The notes below the pieces were generated by a model. The model was given only the letters and a program-made list of their open reading frames with translations. It ran no database searches and was not told the DNA's origin. The position numbers and the translations under genes were made by a program. DNA of 64,000 nucleotides from Salinimicrobium sp963709775 (GTDB lineage: Bacteria; Bacteroidota; Bacteroidia; Flavobacteriales; Flavobacteriaceae): NCBI GenBank assembly GCA_963709775.1, contig CAVPXS010000009.1:121880-185879 (forward strand), given 5' to 3'. Shown one piece after another: positions 1 to 9,828 of this stretch (positions are counted from its first letter, which is position 1; the number at the start of each line of letters is the position of its first letter).

Positions 1-2
1 GT

Positions 3-2013
3 TTACTCCTTATTGAATTCCTCTACGCCCTCTTCCAGCCATTCTTTAAATTCATCTGAATCTGGCGTATAGCCCACAGGCTGGTTGAGCATGTTCATCT
101 CATGATCAAGCAGCACATAAAAAGGCTGAGAGTTATTTCTGAAGTTAAGGGTTTGGAATGTAGCCCATTTGTCTCCAATGGTCTCTATCTGTTTGATCCC
201 ACCTGTTGGTTTCTGATAGTTGAATTTTTGATCTTCGGGCAGCTCTTTTCGGTCATCTACGTACAGGGAGATAAGCACGAATTCATCCTTCATGACATCA
301 AAGACCTGAGGCTCGCTCCAAACCTGCTCTTCCATTTTTCGACAATTCACACAAGCCCAGCCAGTAAAATCAAGAAGAATGGGTTTATTTTCAGCTTTTG
401 CCGCTGCCACACCTTCATCAAAATCTTTATAAGCTTTTAGCCCTAAAGGTCCTTCAGTTTCCTTTTCATAGATGCTATAGAACAAAGGTGGCGGGAAACC
501 ACTAAGTAATTTTAAATTGGCGTGAGGAGTATTGGTTAACCCCGGAATAAGATATACTATAAAAGCCAGCGTTATTACTCCTAAAAATAACTTTCCTTTT
601 CCAAGTTTGGTTTTTGGCCCATCATGTGGAAACCTTATTACTCCAATTAAATAAAGCAACAAACCTATTCCTACTATGATCCAGATCCCAATAAAAATTT
701 CTCTTTTTAGAAGCCCCCAGTGCTGTACGAGATCGGCATTAGAAAGGAATTTAAATGCCAATGCCAGTTCTATGAATCCTAAGACCACCTTTAATGGAAT
801 TAAGCCATCCACCGCTCTTGGGTAAAGAATTAAGCCAGTTGGGGAAAAGGGCAAACAACCCGAAGGGTAATGCCAGTGCCAATCCAAATCCACCCATTCC
901 AAAGGAAAGCTGGGTCGCACCACTATCTGTAGTCAGGGAACTTCCCAACAGAGATCCTAATATTGGTCCTGTACAGGAGAAGGAAACAATTGCCAGGGTA
1001 AGCGCCATAAAGAATACTCCTATTAATCCTCCAAAACTTGAAGCCTTGTCATCCATTTTATTACTCCAGGAGGTAGGCAACGTGATTTCGTAATAACCAA
1101 AAAATGAGAATGCGAAAAAGATAAAGATCACAAAGAATATGATATTCAGTGTAGTATTTGTAGAGATGTTGTTCAGGATTTCCGGATCCAGTGAATCGAG
1201 AAGGTGAAATGGCAGACTGAGCAACAGGTAAATTAAAAAGATAAATACCCCGTACATGACCGCATTGACCAGTCCTCTCTTACGAGTCCTCGCGCCTTTA
1301 GTAAAGAAAGAAACGGTAAGCGGGATCATTGGGAAAACACAGGGGGTAAGTAAAGCAATCAATCCGCCAATAAAACCGAGAAAGAAAATGGTCATAAAAC
1401 CATCACCTTTTTCCTCTTTCACATCAACCCCGCCAACTCCTTTTACTTCAATATTAAGAGCTTCGGTTAGAGTTTGATCTTTATCTGATACTTCAAGGTT
1501 GGTAAACCCTTCTTCTACTTTATTTTCTCCAATGTTAAAGGTGAAACGTTCAGTTTCCGGCGGCAGACATTTCTCATCGTCACATACCGAAAAATAAACT
1601 TCAGCAGTAATTAGAAGATCTGTTGGATCCAATACTTTTATCTTCTGTTTAAAGACAGCTTCTTCTTCAAAATAGGTGATTTCGGCTTCAAAGACGGCAT
1701 CAAACATCGCAGGTACATCTGGCTCAACAGTAGTGCCTATTAGCTCATATTTTCCCGGTGCTTCCACAAAGGTAAATTCGGTAGCAATGGGAGCGATCTC
1801 AATATCCACTTCCTCCTGGGAGTAAAGATGCCAGCCAGATTCTAAAGAGGCGGTAAAAACCAAATTATAGATCGAATCGTTTTCCTGCTCAACTGCTGCA
1901 TGCCATTCAATGGGATCTTCCATTCCCTGCCCCAGGTTATTAGGATCAAAAATTTGGGCGTGGCTGCCAAAAATGGCAAAAAAGAACATTAATAAAACTA
2001 CGGGTAATCTCAT
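3..2013 (-). pseudogene. dsbD: Thiol:disulfide interchange protein DsbD, split by a +1 frameshift
   Basis: Inner-membrane reductase that carries electrons from cytoplasmic thioredoxin to periplasmic thiol proteins. The first frame (start 2013) has a signal peptide, a DsbD-alpha-like domain with CDDEKC, then membrane helices carrying TPCVFPM and SCTGP, the two redox cysteines of the core. The second frame (stop at 3-5) has more helices and a C-terminal thioredoxin domain with CVNC. Frame one ends in an aberrant tail after GGWLNSIK; deleting one G of the GG at 788-789 (plus-strand CC) restores IKVVLGFIELALAF and joins the frames into one full-length protein of about 660 residues. Its start overlaps the tilS stop by ATGA. 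The break is probably an assembly error, because every domain is intact. Confidence 0.9.
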
Positions 2014-3320
2014 GGTGTGTAACTTAAGCGCAAAATTTGTTTTGTTTCATCTTTAACTGCAAATCGTGCATCGGGACGGTGGCCTATAACCCACACAATT
2101 TTGTCATTGGAGCACAAAAGCCAGCAGTTCTCTTTTTGCGGCAAAGATAATTTCTCATCTTTAAAAAACTTGCTCAGTTTCTTTTTTCCTTTCATGCCAA
2201 AGGGGTGAAAATAGTCGCCTTCCTGCCATTTCCTTACAACAAGAGGATATTTGATTTTATCACGGTCCACGAAAATTGTTCTCGAATCACTGTTTTCAAA
2301 ATCCTCCACAGCTTCAAAATGAAAGGTTCCCATTGGCAACATCACAACTTCTTCATTTTCTTTGATCTCATACACCTTATCCTCTGCGGGTGACAGCAGC
2401 GTAAGCAATAATTTATCCCTGTCTCTAATGAGGCGGTGAGTTTTGGAATAGACAATTTTTCCCGGTTGCGATTCGAGCAGGTCATAAACGTCTTCCCATT
2501 CAGTAAACTCAAAAGATCTAAAGAGCGAGTACATCACTGCTTTAGTATTAGGAATGGACTTTAGCTTAGAAATCTCAAACGAATAGCCGTATTCTTCCTG
2601 CTTCGCGATCTTCGGAAAAAGTGCCGAAATATAATCTTCTATAAGCTCTGAACTTTGCTGAAGATAATTCCTTGTTTTACTGAAGCTTTCCAACAGCTGC
2701 GGATTCAATTCCAGCAACTTCGGAATTACCTCCAGCCTTACTTTATTCCTGAAATATTTTACCGAATCATTGCTGCTGTCTTCCCGCCACTTAAGCTTTT
2801 GAAGGTGCGCATAATCTTCGATGTGCTTTCGGGTAAAGGGAAGTAGCGGCCGAATGGTGAATTCATTGACATCCGGAATTCCTGTTAAGCCTTCCAGTCC
2901 CGTTCCCCTTATAAAATTGATTAGAACGGTTTCAAGGTTATCATTGGCATGATGCGCTGTAAAAACATAATCGAACTGCAAGGTTTCCTGCAGCTCCCTA
3001 AACCAGTTGTACCGCAGGTCCCGCGCCGCCATTTGAATAGATATCTTCTTTTCTTTGGCGTAGGCTTGAGTTTCAAAGCCTTCAATAAAGACTTCAGCCT
3101 CAAGTGCATCTGCCAGTTCCATTACAAAAGCCTCATCGCCTTCGCTTTCCTCTCCTCTAAGGTGAAAATTGCAGTGAGCAAGGGAAAAATCAAGTCCTAC
3201 TTCCCTGCAAAGGTGGGCCAGGACAACGCTGTCCACCCCGCCGCTAACGGCAAGAAGGATTTTTCCCTCAAAAGTATTTGGAAACTGCTCCTTAAGATGT
3301 TTTTTAAAAGCTAACAGCAT
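2010..3320 (-). CDS. tilS: tRNA(Ile)-lysidine synthase TilS
   Basis: Forms lysidine at C34 of the CAU-anticodon tRNA-Ile from lysine and ATP, so that the tRNA reads AUA codons; essential in most bacteria and cytoplasmic. The PP-loop SGGVDS lies at residues 26-31, followed by AHCNFHLRG and the HHANDNLETVLINFIRGTGL segment typical of TilS. At 436 residues it has the long form with a C-terminal substrate-recognition domain, ending in a PFGMKGKKKLSKFF-type motif. Its stop overlaps the dsbD start by four bases, so the two are probably co-transcribed. The family call is secure. Confidence 0.95.
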   Translation of the reverse strand: MLLAFKKHLKEQFPNTFEGKILLAVSGGVDSVVLAHLCREVGLDFSLAHCNFHLRGEESEGDEAFVMELADALEAEVFIEGFETQAYAKEKKISIQMAARDLRYNWFRELQETLQFDYVFTAHHANDNLETVLINFIRGTGLEGLTGIPDVNEFTIRPLLPFTRKHIEDYAHLQKLKWREDSSNDSVKYFRNKVRLEVIPKLLELNPQLLESFSKTRNYLQQSSELIEDYISALFPKIAKQEEYGYSFEISKLKSIPNTKAVMYSLFRSFEFTEWEDVYDLLESQPGKIVYSKTHRLIRDRDKLLLTLLSPAEDKVYEIKENEEVVMLPMGTFHFEAVEDFENSDSRTIFVDRDKIKYPLVVRKWQEGDYFHPFGMKGKKKLSKFFKDEKLSLPQKENCWLLCSNDKIVWVIGHRPDARFAVKDETKQILRLSYTP

Positions 3321-3555
3321 AGGCTCAAAGATATCAAAAATGACGTGGCTTATATTGATTTTTTGGTGCCTTTTTAAGACGGTATTAGGTAGTAGGGAGG
3401 CGATAGTACAGGAATATTATTCTTCTTAGCCACGAATTCACTAATGCTTCCTATCCTCACTCAGCCGTTCTACGCTCACACCTCTATATAACAGCTAATT
3501 GTTTATTGTAAATGATCATTGTTAAAGGCCACGAATTCACGGATGTTTCTGAGGA

Positions 3556-3591
3556 CCTGAACACTGAGCACTGAATACTGAACACTGATCA
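3556..3591. repeat. Short degenerate ACTGA tandem repeat
   Basis: About five imperfect copies of a 7-8 bp unit (CACTGA, with variants ATACTGA and ACACTGA) directly follow the pabB stop. The rest of the 3321-3591 gap has no gene; it contains CCACGAATTCAC twice, near 3430 and 3530. The origin of both repeats is unknown. Confidence 0.5.
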
Positions 3592-4902
3592 CTACTCATC
3601 CTCCTCCAGCACCTGCTTAAGTGCCGCAGCCTTTACCAGGCATTCCTGGTATTCATTTTCGGGAACAGACCTGGAAGTAATAGCTCCTCCCACAGAAAAG
3701 GACACATAATTTGTGGTTTGATTATATAGAATACTACGAATCACCACATTAAAATCAAAATCTCCTGAAGGATCAAAATATCCTACCGCCCCGCTGTAAA
3801 GTCCGCGTTTGGTTTTTTCCAGCTCTTCTATGATCTCCATGGCCGATATTTTTGGGGCCCCGGTCATACTACCCATAGGGAAAGTAGTACGCAAGACTTC
3901 CACTGCCGGTATTCCTTTTTCCAAAGTAGCTTTTACTGTGGAGATCATTTGGTGTACCTGTGGATAACTGTATACTTTGCACAGCTCTGCGACCTCAACA
4001 CTTCCTTTTTTTGCCGTTTTTGAAAGGTCATTACGAACCAGGTCCACGATCATGACATTTTCTGATCTTTCCTTGGGATCCTGTTCAAGCTTAAGCGCCA
4101 GCTCCCTGTCCTTTTCGGGATCAAAAAGAGCTCTGGGTGCTGTTCCTTTTATTGGCTGCGTGAGCAATTGATCGCCTTTCTTCTGAAGGTATCTTTCCGG
4201 GGAAGCCGAAAGTAAATAATGGTCATGATTTTTAAGAAAGGTGGCGAATGGGGGTTTTGAAATGGCATTTAGAGCGATAAACTTCTCAAGAGGATCAAAT
4301 TCCACTCCTTCAGCAAAAAATTCCTGACAAAAATTTGCCTCATAAATATCTCCCCGCTGAATGTGAGCCAGCATCTCTTCCACTTTTTGCAAATAATCCT
4401 CTTTGGAGATACGGGGCTGCATTTTCACCGGATTCCCCTCACCCGAAAAAATTTCCTCCTTAAAATGCCCTTTTTGAAGAATCTGTTCCAGGTCTTCTTC
4501 CAGTTCGTCGTCCACCATTCTCAAATAGTGAAGTTCAAGTTCGTTACCTTTTAAAAAAAAGATCTTCTTTGGCTGAAAAAAGAATAACTCCGGAAAACCG
4601 AGTCCGTCGAAATTCTGGCTTTTCAGGTTTTCCACGTCATTTTTAAGATCGTAGGAGAGATACCCAAAAATCCAGTCGGCTGTTGTTTCCTGGTATTCCT
4701 TCAGCTTATCGAAGGCTTTGGAAGCATCGGTTTGTATGGCAGTAAATGCATCTACAGCAAGTACGGCATCATATTGAGAGTAACGGTCTTTATGCTCATT
4801 ACTGTCAAACCAAACAACTTCTTCAAACTGCCGTGCCCAGTTGAGCAGGACCTTTTTAATTGGAAAACCTTCTTCTAAAATGACCTTTTTGGATACCCGC
4901 AC
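3592..4902 (-). CDS. pabB: Aminodeoxychorismate synthase component I
   Basis: Chorismate-binding enzyme that aminates chorismate to 4-amino-4-deoxychorismate for folate synthesis, normally together with a PabA glutaminase. The C-terminal chorismate-binding core is clear: PIKGTAPR, the lysine-containing signature that separates PabB from the PIAGT of TrpE; then ERSENVMIVDLVRNDL; then TTFPMGSMTGAPK. Length (436 aa) is normal for PabB without a fused glutaminase or lyase. The start is GTG at 4902, and its first G is also the last base of the TAG stop of the upstream flavin reductase gene, so translational coupling is likely. No pabA or pabC is visible nearby. Confidence 0.9.
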   Translation of the reverse strand: MRVSKKVILEEGFPIKKVLLNWARQFEEVVWFDSNEHKDRYSQYDAVLAVDAFTAIQTDASKAFDKLKEYQETTADWIFGYLSYDLKNDVENLKSQNFDGLGFPELFFFQPKKIFFLKGNELELHYLRMVDDELEEDLEQILQKGHFKEEIFSGEGNPVKMQPRISKEDYLQKVEEMLAHIQRGDIYEANFCQEFFAEGVEFDPLEKFIALNAISKPPFATFLKNHDHYLLSASPERYLQKKGDQLLTQPIKGTAPRALFDPEKDRELALKLEQDPKERSENVMIVDLVRNDLSKTAKKGSVEVAELCKVYSYPQVHQMISTVKATLEKGIPAVEVLRTTFPMGSMTGAPKISAMEIIEELEKTKRGLYSGAVGYFDPSGDFDFNVVIRSILYNQTTNYVSFSVGGAITSRSVPENEYQECLVKAAALKQVLEEDE

Positions 4903-5438
4903 TACACTTTGATTTGCTGAGAAAAAGAGGTGACTACATCAATAACCCCAAGATCAAAGACCTCATTCACGATCACTCCTTTTTCTGAATCGAAATTCTC
5001 ATAGAACTGCGGCAGACTAAAACTTTCAACTACCTCGCCTCCAAACCTGGGAAATTGATTTTTACAATATTCCAAAGCCGAGGCCCCACCACGTTGTCCC
5101 GGGGAGGTACTCATCAAAAGGATCTTTTTGCCATTGAAAAATTTTCTTTCAACCCTGGAAAGCCAGTCTAGGATATTCTTAAAGAATCCTGAAACATTGG
5201 CATTATATTCATTGACAGCAATAATAAGTGCAGGGGCTTCTACTATCTTTTCGTAAAGAAATTTCACATTCTGCGGAATTCCGTTTTTCTCCTTTACTAT
5301 GCTGTACATGGGGAATTCAAGTTCATGAAGATTAAGCACCTCCACAGGATCTGAAATCCTTTGAGATATATTAAGGATAAGCTGGTGGTTAATAGAAGTT
5401 GGGCTACTGGAGCCGGCAAAGGCCAGGATCTTACTCAT
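4902..5438 (-). CDS. NADPH-dependent FMN reductase family protein
   Basis: Small flavodoxin-fold protein of about 178 residues. It starts MSKILAFAGSSSPTSIN, the phosphate-binding loop for FMN, and has the LLMSTSPGQRGG segment common to NAD(P)H:FMN or quinone reductases of the SsuE/ChrR type. I chose ATG at 5438 rather than the upstream in-frame start at 5459, because the family begins directly at the beta-strand before the GSS loop. It is coupled to pabB by one shared base. The substrate cannot be told from sequence. Confidence 0.85.
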   Translation of the reverse strand: MSKILAFAGSSSPTSINHQLILNISQRISDPVEVLNLHELEFPMYSIVKEKNGIPQNVKFLYEKIVEAPALIIAVNEYNANVSGFFKNILDWLSRVERKFFNGKKILLMSTSPGQRGGASALEYCKNQFPRFGGEVVESFSLPQFYENFDSEKGVIVNEVFDLGVIDVVTSFSQQIKV

Positions 5439-5536
5439 AGTTGGAAAATTGAAGGTCAAAAATACAAAATAGGCCTTTATGAAATGAAGATGAAGATGCG
5501 TTAAACAAAACTCTTAGGCTTTCAACAATTTAAGCT

Positions 5537-5544
5537 TAACTTTG
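5537..5544 (+). promoter_or_regulatory. Candidate -7 element for the DEAD-box helicase
   Basis: TAACTTTG fits the Bacteroidota -7 consensus TAnnTTTG and lies 21 bp before the GTG start at 5566. No clear -33 TTTG is seen. Confidence 0.45.
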
Positions 5545-5565
5545 CCCTCTTAAAATTTTACTACC

Positions 5566-6915
5566 GTGACTTTCCAGGACCTCAACCTTACTACTCCCCT
5601 TTTAAATGCACTTGAAGATCAAAAGATCTCTACTCCTACTCCAATCCAGGAGCAGTCTTTACCTGTAATTCTTTCGGGAAGGGACATGGTGGGGATCGCC
5701 CAAACCGGTACCGGAAAAACACTTGCATATCTTCTACCCCTGCTAAAGACCCTGAAGTATTCTGAACAAAAGAATCCACGGGTACTCATCCTGGTTCCTA
5801 CCCGGGAACTTGTGGTACAGGTAGTAGAAGAGCTTGAAAAGCTCACGAAATATATCAATACAAGAATTCTTGGAATTTACGGTGGAACTAACATCAACAC
5901 CCAAAAGCAGCTGGTGGCACAGGGACTTGATATATTAGTTGCCACTCCAGGCCGGCTTTATGATCTTGCTATAAACCGTGATTTGCAGTTAAAGTCGATC
6001 CAGAAGCTTGTAATAGATGAAGTTGATGTGATGCTGGACCTGGGCTTCAGGTTTCAGCTTACCAACATTCTGGAGTTAATTCCTGAAAGCCGGCAGAACA
6101 TCATGTTTTCGGCTACAATGACAGTAGACGTAGAAAAGCTTATTCAGGAGAATTTCAAGAATCCCGAAACAGTGTCTGTTGCTGCCAGCGGTGCTCCCCT
6201 GGAAAATATTAATCAGCAGGGTTATGAGGTTCCTAATTTCTACACCAAGATCAACCTCCTTAAGCACCTGTTGAAAGACAGGGAAACTTTTCATAAGGTG
6301 CTCATTTTTGCGGGAAACAAACGTATAGCCGATCGTCTTTTCCAAAACCTCGATCCTTTATTTCCTGAAGAGTGTACCGTGATACATTCCAACAAGACCC
6401 AGAATTATCGTTTACGAAGCATACGCCAGTTTGGAGAAGGCTTTTGCCGCATCCTGGTAGCTACAGATGTTATGGCGCGTGGTCTTGACATTGAACAGGT
6501 AAGCCATGTGATCAATTTTGATACCCCTGCGTATCCCGAGAATTACATTCACCGAATTGGGCGTACGGGAAGAGCCGAGAAAGAAGGACATGCAATACTT
6601 TTTACGACTCCGTCTGAACAAGAGGATCTGGATAAAATTGAATCCCTCATGGATCTCAAGATCGACATGCATACTTTACCCGATGGCGTTCCCGTTTCTT
6701 CGGAACTTATTCCCGAAGAACAGCCAAAATCTGAAGAGATCTACAATCCCGAAAAATTTTCTGATGAAGATAAACCGGGCCCGGCTTTTCATGAGAAAAA
6801 AGAAAAGAACAAAAAGGTTAATCTGGGTGGTTCATATCGTAGGGAAGTCCAAAAGAAATATAAGAAGCCAAAGACCAGAGGTGACAAAAATTACAATCGC
6901 AGAAACAAGAAATAA
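5566..6915 (+). CDS. DEAD-box ATP-dependent RNA helicase (motif II is DEVD)
   Basis: RhlE-like RNA helicase that uses ATP to unwind short RNA duplexes, probably in ribosome assembly, RNA decay or cold response. Motifs in order: Q-motif near residues 3-28, AQTGTGKT at 45-52, PTREL at 78-82, TPGR at 127-130, motif II DEVD at 151-154, SAT at 182-184, and HRIGRTGRA near 327. The tail (about 390-449) is lysine/arginine rich, as in RNA-binding tails. Motif II has valine for alanine; both acidic residues needed for Mg-ATP remain. The start is GTG at 5566, and the Q-motif spacing supports it. Confidence 0.93.
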   Translation: MTFQDLNLTTPLLNALEDQKISTPTPIQEQSLPVILSGRDMVGIAQTGTGKTLAYLLPLLKTLKYSEQKNPRVLILVPTRELVVQVVEELEKLTKYINTRILGIYGGTNINTQKQLVAQGLDILVATPGRLYDLAINRDLQLKSIQKLVIDEVDVMLDLGFRFQLTNILELIPESRQNIMFSATMTVDVEKLIQENFKNPETVSVAASGAPLENINQQGYEVPNFYTKINLLKHLLKDRETFHKVLIFAGNKRIADRLFQNLDPLFPEECTVIHSNKTQNYRLRSIRQFGEGFCRILVATDVMARGLDIEQVSHVINFDTPAYPENYIHRIGRTGRAEKEGHAILFTTPSEQEDLDKIESLMDLKIDMHTLPDGVPVSSELIPEEQPKSEEIYNPEKFSDEDKPGPAFHEKKEKNKKVNLGGSYRREVQKKYKKPKTRGDKNYNRRNKK

Positions 6916-7345
6916 CTATTCTCCTCCCTGGGGTGAAAATTAATTAATTGCCCCTGTTTCAATGTTTTAACGGCGATAAAAGGACAGAATTCTGCGATTA
7001 TTCGCACAATGCCTCCTACACCTGCTCCTAAATAAATACTTAAATTTTTATCTTTTCTATCAATCAAAAGCTGTTAATTTCCTCCCATTTTCTTTTACAA
7101 TATCTCCCCTGTAAAAATATTCCTTCATAATCTCCTCCCTGAAATAAAAATTTAATTCAAATTTAAAAGCGGGAAATCCCAGCAGGGATGCAGCTTTAGG
7201 TGTTTTAGCCGAATCATTTTGTAAAAATCTGGCACTGTGATGGTTAATAATCCAAAATTTATATTAAATTTAACTTCTCCCCCACATTTGTAGAATACCA
7301 GAACAACAAGAATTTACTTACCTGCTGTTCAAAAATTTTATCTAG
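6916..7345. other. 430-bp non-coding gap
   Basis: No convincing gene or strong terminator is seen between the helicase and the histidine kinase. The stretch is AT-rich with several CTCCTCCC-like tracts (near 6920, 7080 and 7130). It should hold the kinase promoter, but no clear -33/-7 pair was found. Confidence 0.4.
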
Positions 7346-9720
7346 ATGCAAAAAACTACTTTTATGCCGGACGAAATTTCTTTAGGTGCCGCCCACAGCC
7401 TTTTCAATGCCTATAACGGGCATGATAAACAGGAATTTCTGCTATTCATTAGTTCTGCTGAAGATCTTTCTTTGAAGGCGGTTAATTACAGGTGCCTGCA
7501 GTATTTCAGGAATTATTTTCCGCTTGAAGAAGGTGAAGAAGATTTCTTTAAAGAAAACATACATCCTGAAGACTATCCTTCATTTTTACACCTTTTAGGC
7601 AACTACAGCGAGAAATTGAAGACGGGCGGAAGTTCTTTGATCATTCGCTTAAGGTCTACTTTTGGTTACTGGAAAAAGTTTCACTTAGAAAGCAGGTTCT
7701 ATGGTGGCTTTAATGAAGGGAGCGAAAATTTTGTCCTTACCCTTGCAAAACCTGTGGAAAATATCCGGGCACAGGGGAGAAAAGAGCATAAAATAGAAAC
7801 CGAAAGTGTACTTAGGGAGAGCCTTAACCGCTATAGGGTATTGGTAAATTCACTGGACCAGGGCTTTGGAGTTGTAGAAATGATCTTTGATCTGCAAAAG
7901 AATCCCATAGATTACCTTTTTGTAGAGGTTAATCCTGCTTTTGAAAAGCACACTGGTTTAAGAGATCCTCTTGGTAAAACCATGAGAGAGTTTTATAAGA
8001 AGCATGAAAACCCATGGTTCAACACCCTTGGAAGGGTTGCATTTACGGGAGAGGCCGTGCGATTTGAAGATTATGCAGCCGCTCGCAATCGTTGGTTTGA
8101 TGTTTACGCGTTTCCTATTGGCAGTAAGAAAAGCAGAAAGGTAGCATGTCTTTTTTCGGATATTACACGTCGAAAAGAAACCGAAGAAAAATTAAGAAGG
8201 CTAAATGATGATCTCGAACTAAAAGTAAAAAGTCGCACCTATGAACTGGAGCAGAATAACGAACTCCTTCAGATGGTATTTAACACGGTTAATCAGGGAA
8301 TATTCGTGATGAAACCACTGTTCGGTGAAAACTATGACATTGTAGATTTCACCTATATAAGGGTTAATAAGGTAATAAATCGCTATTACAATCAAAGGCG
8401 CATGGTGGGCCGTAGCTTTCTTGAACACAATCCACAATCTACCGAAAAAGGGGTTTTTGAGACCTTAAAGCAAACCATGCTAACAGGAGAATCTGCCGAT
8501 TTTGAGATCGAAGTGGAGCGTAATGAGAAGAATAACTGGTTTAGGATCACCAGCAGGCGCCAAAGTGGTTTGCTGGTATGTTCTCTGGAGAATATTACCA
8601 GGGACAAATTGAAAGCCCAGAAATTAAAAGAAAATATAAGGTTCAAGAAACAGCTTATAGATACCTCACCTGATATCATAATGACCTTCGACCTATATAA
8701 TGAAAAGGTAAAGTTCATCAATCGTGATCTTTCAGAAGAAGAAGGAATGACTGTAAAGCAAGTCGAAGGCATGCATTTATTGGATATTCTGCCATTGATC
8801 CATCCGCAAGACAGGCGAAAAACGCTTTCATTTCATACAGACCTTATGGAAGCCTCAGATGAGGATGTAGTGGAAGTTGAATTCAGACTTAAGAGCAAGG
8901 AAAAACACTGGGATTGCTACAATGCCAGGGGAAAAGTATTTAAGAGAAACAGGAAGGAAAATGTGGTTGAATATATTGTACTTCTTAGAAATGTCCAGTC
9001 TCAAAAAATGACCCAGCAGGCATTGATCACTGCAGAAAAACTTTCCATAAAAGGAGAAATTGCAAGAACTCTTGCCCACGAATTGAGGAATCCGCTGGCT
9101 AGTATTAGCATGTCTGCAGACATACTTGAAAAGATTAATACCGGTTCCAGGAAAAAGTTGTTAAACAATTATACTGGGATAATAAAGCGAAGTGCAACCA
9201 CATTAAATGATCTGGTGACAGATCTTTTAACAGCTTCCAATTATTCTAAACCTCAAATGACCAAGTGCTGTCTTGCAAGGACTACGAATAAAGCTTTAAG
9301 CCATGCAAAAGACAGGATCTACCTTTCGGGGGTTACCGTCCATAAGAAATATCGGGGACCCGTATTTTATTAATGCCGATGAGGAAAAACTCCAGATCGC
9401 CATACTTAACATTATCGTTAATGCCAGTGAAGCCATGGTTCCCAATGAAGGAGTGTTAAATATTAGTATCAAGAAAAAGAAAAATAACTTATGCCCTCAC
9501 CATAACCGATAACGGCTGTGGCATGGAGCAAGAACAACTGGACAGGCTCTTTGAATCTTTTTACACTCAAAAACCGGGCGGCATGGGAATAGGCTTAAGT
9601 TCAGTCAAAAATATACTGGAAGATCATGGTGCTACTATTGAAGTACAGAGTGTACCCCAGGAAGGGACTTCATTTGTACTTACTTTTCCCTGTCATGAAG
9701 ACGTTATTAAAGGAAAATAA
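7346..9720 (+). pseudogene. PAS-domain sensor histidine kinase with two +1 frameshifts
   Basis: Hybrid-free sensor kinase of about 790 residues once repaired. The N-terminal half has about four PAS-like segments (one near residues 165-270 with YLFVEVNPAFEKHTGL, one near 305-425, one near 435-550). Then come the dimerisation/phosphoacceptor helix with LAHELRNPLASI, an N-box (LNIIVNASEAM), a G1-like DNGCGM and a G2 region GGMGIGLSS. No transmembrane segment is seen, so it is probably cytosolic. The frame breaks at the GGGG of 9354-9357 and in the A-run at 9480-9484; removing one base at each restores a continuous ATPase domain. Both are most simply homopolymer insertion errors. No response regulator is adjacent. 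Confidence 0.85.
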
Positions 9721-9828
9721 GCTGGTGCAACTGTAAAAAAGCTATTATTGTGTATCTTCGGCGATTGTAAGGATCTGGTTTTTTTCATGGATCCGTCTAA
9801 AAATTATTACAAAAGTTGATCGCATTGT

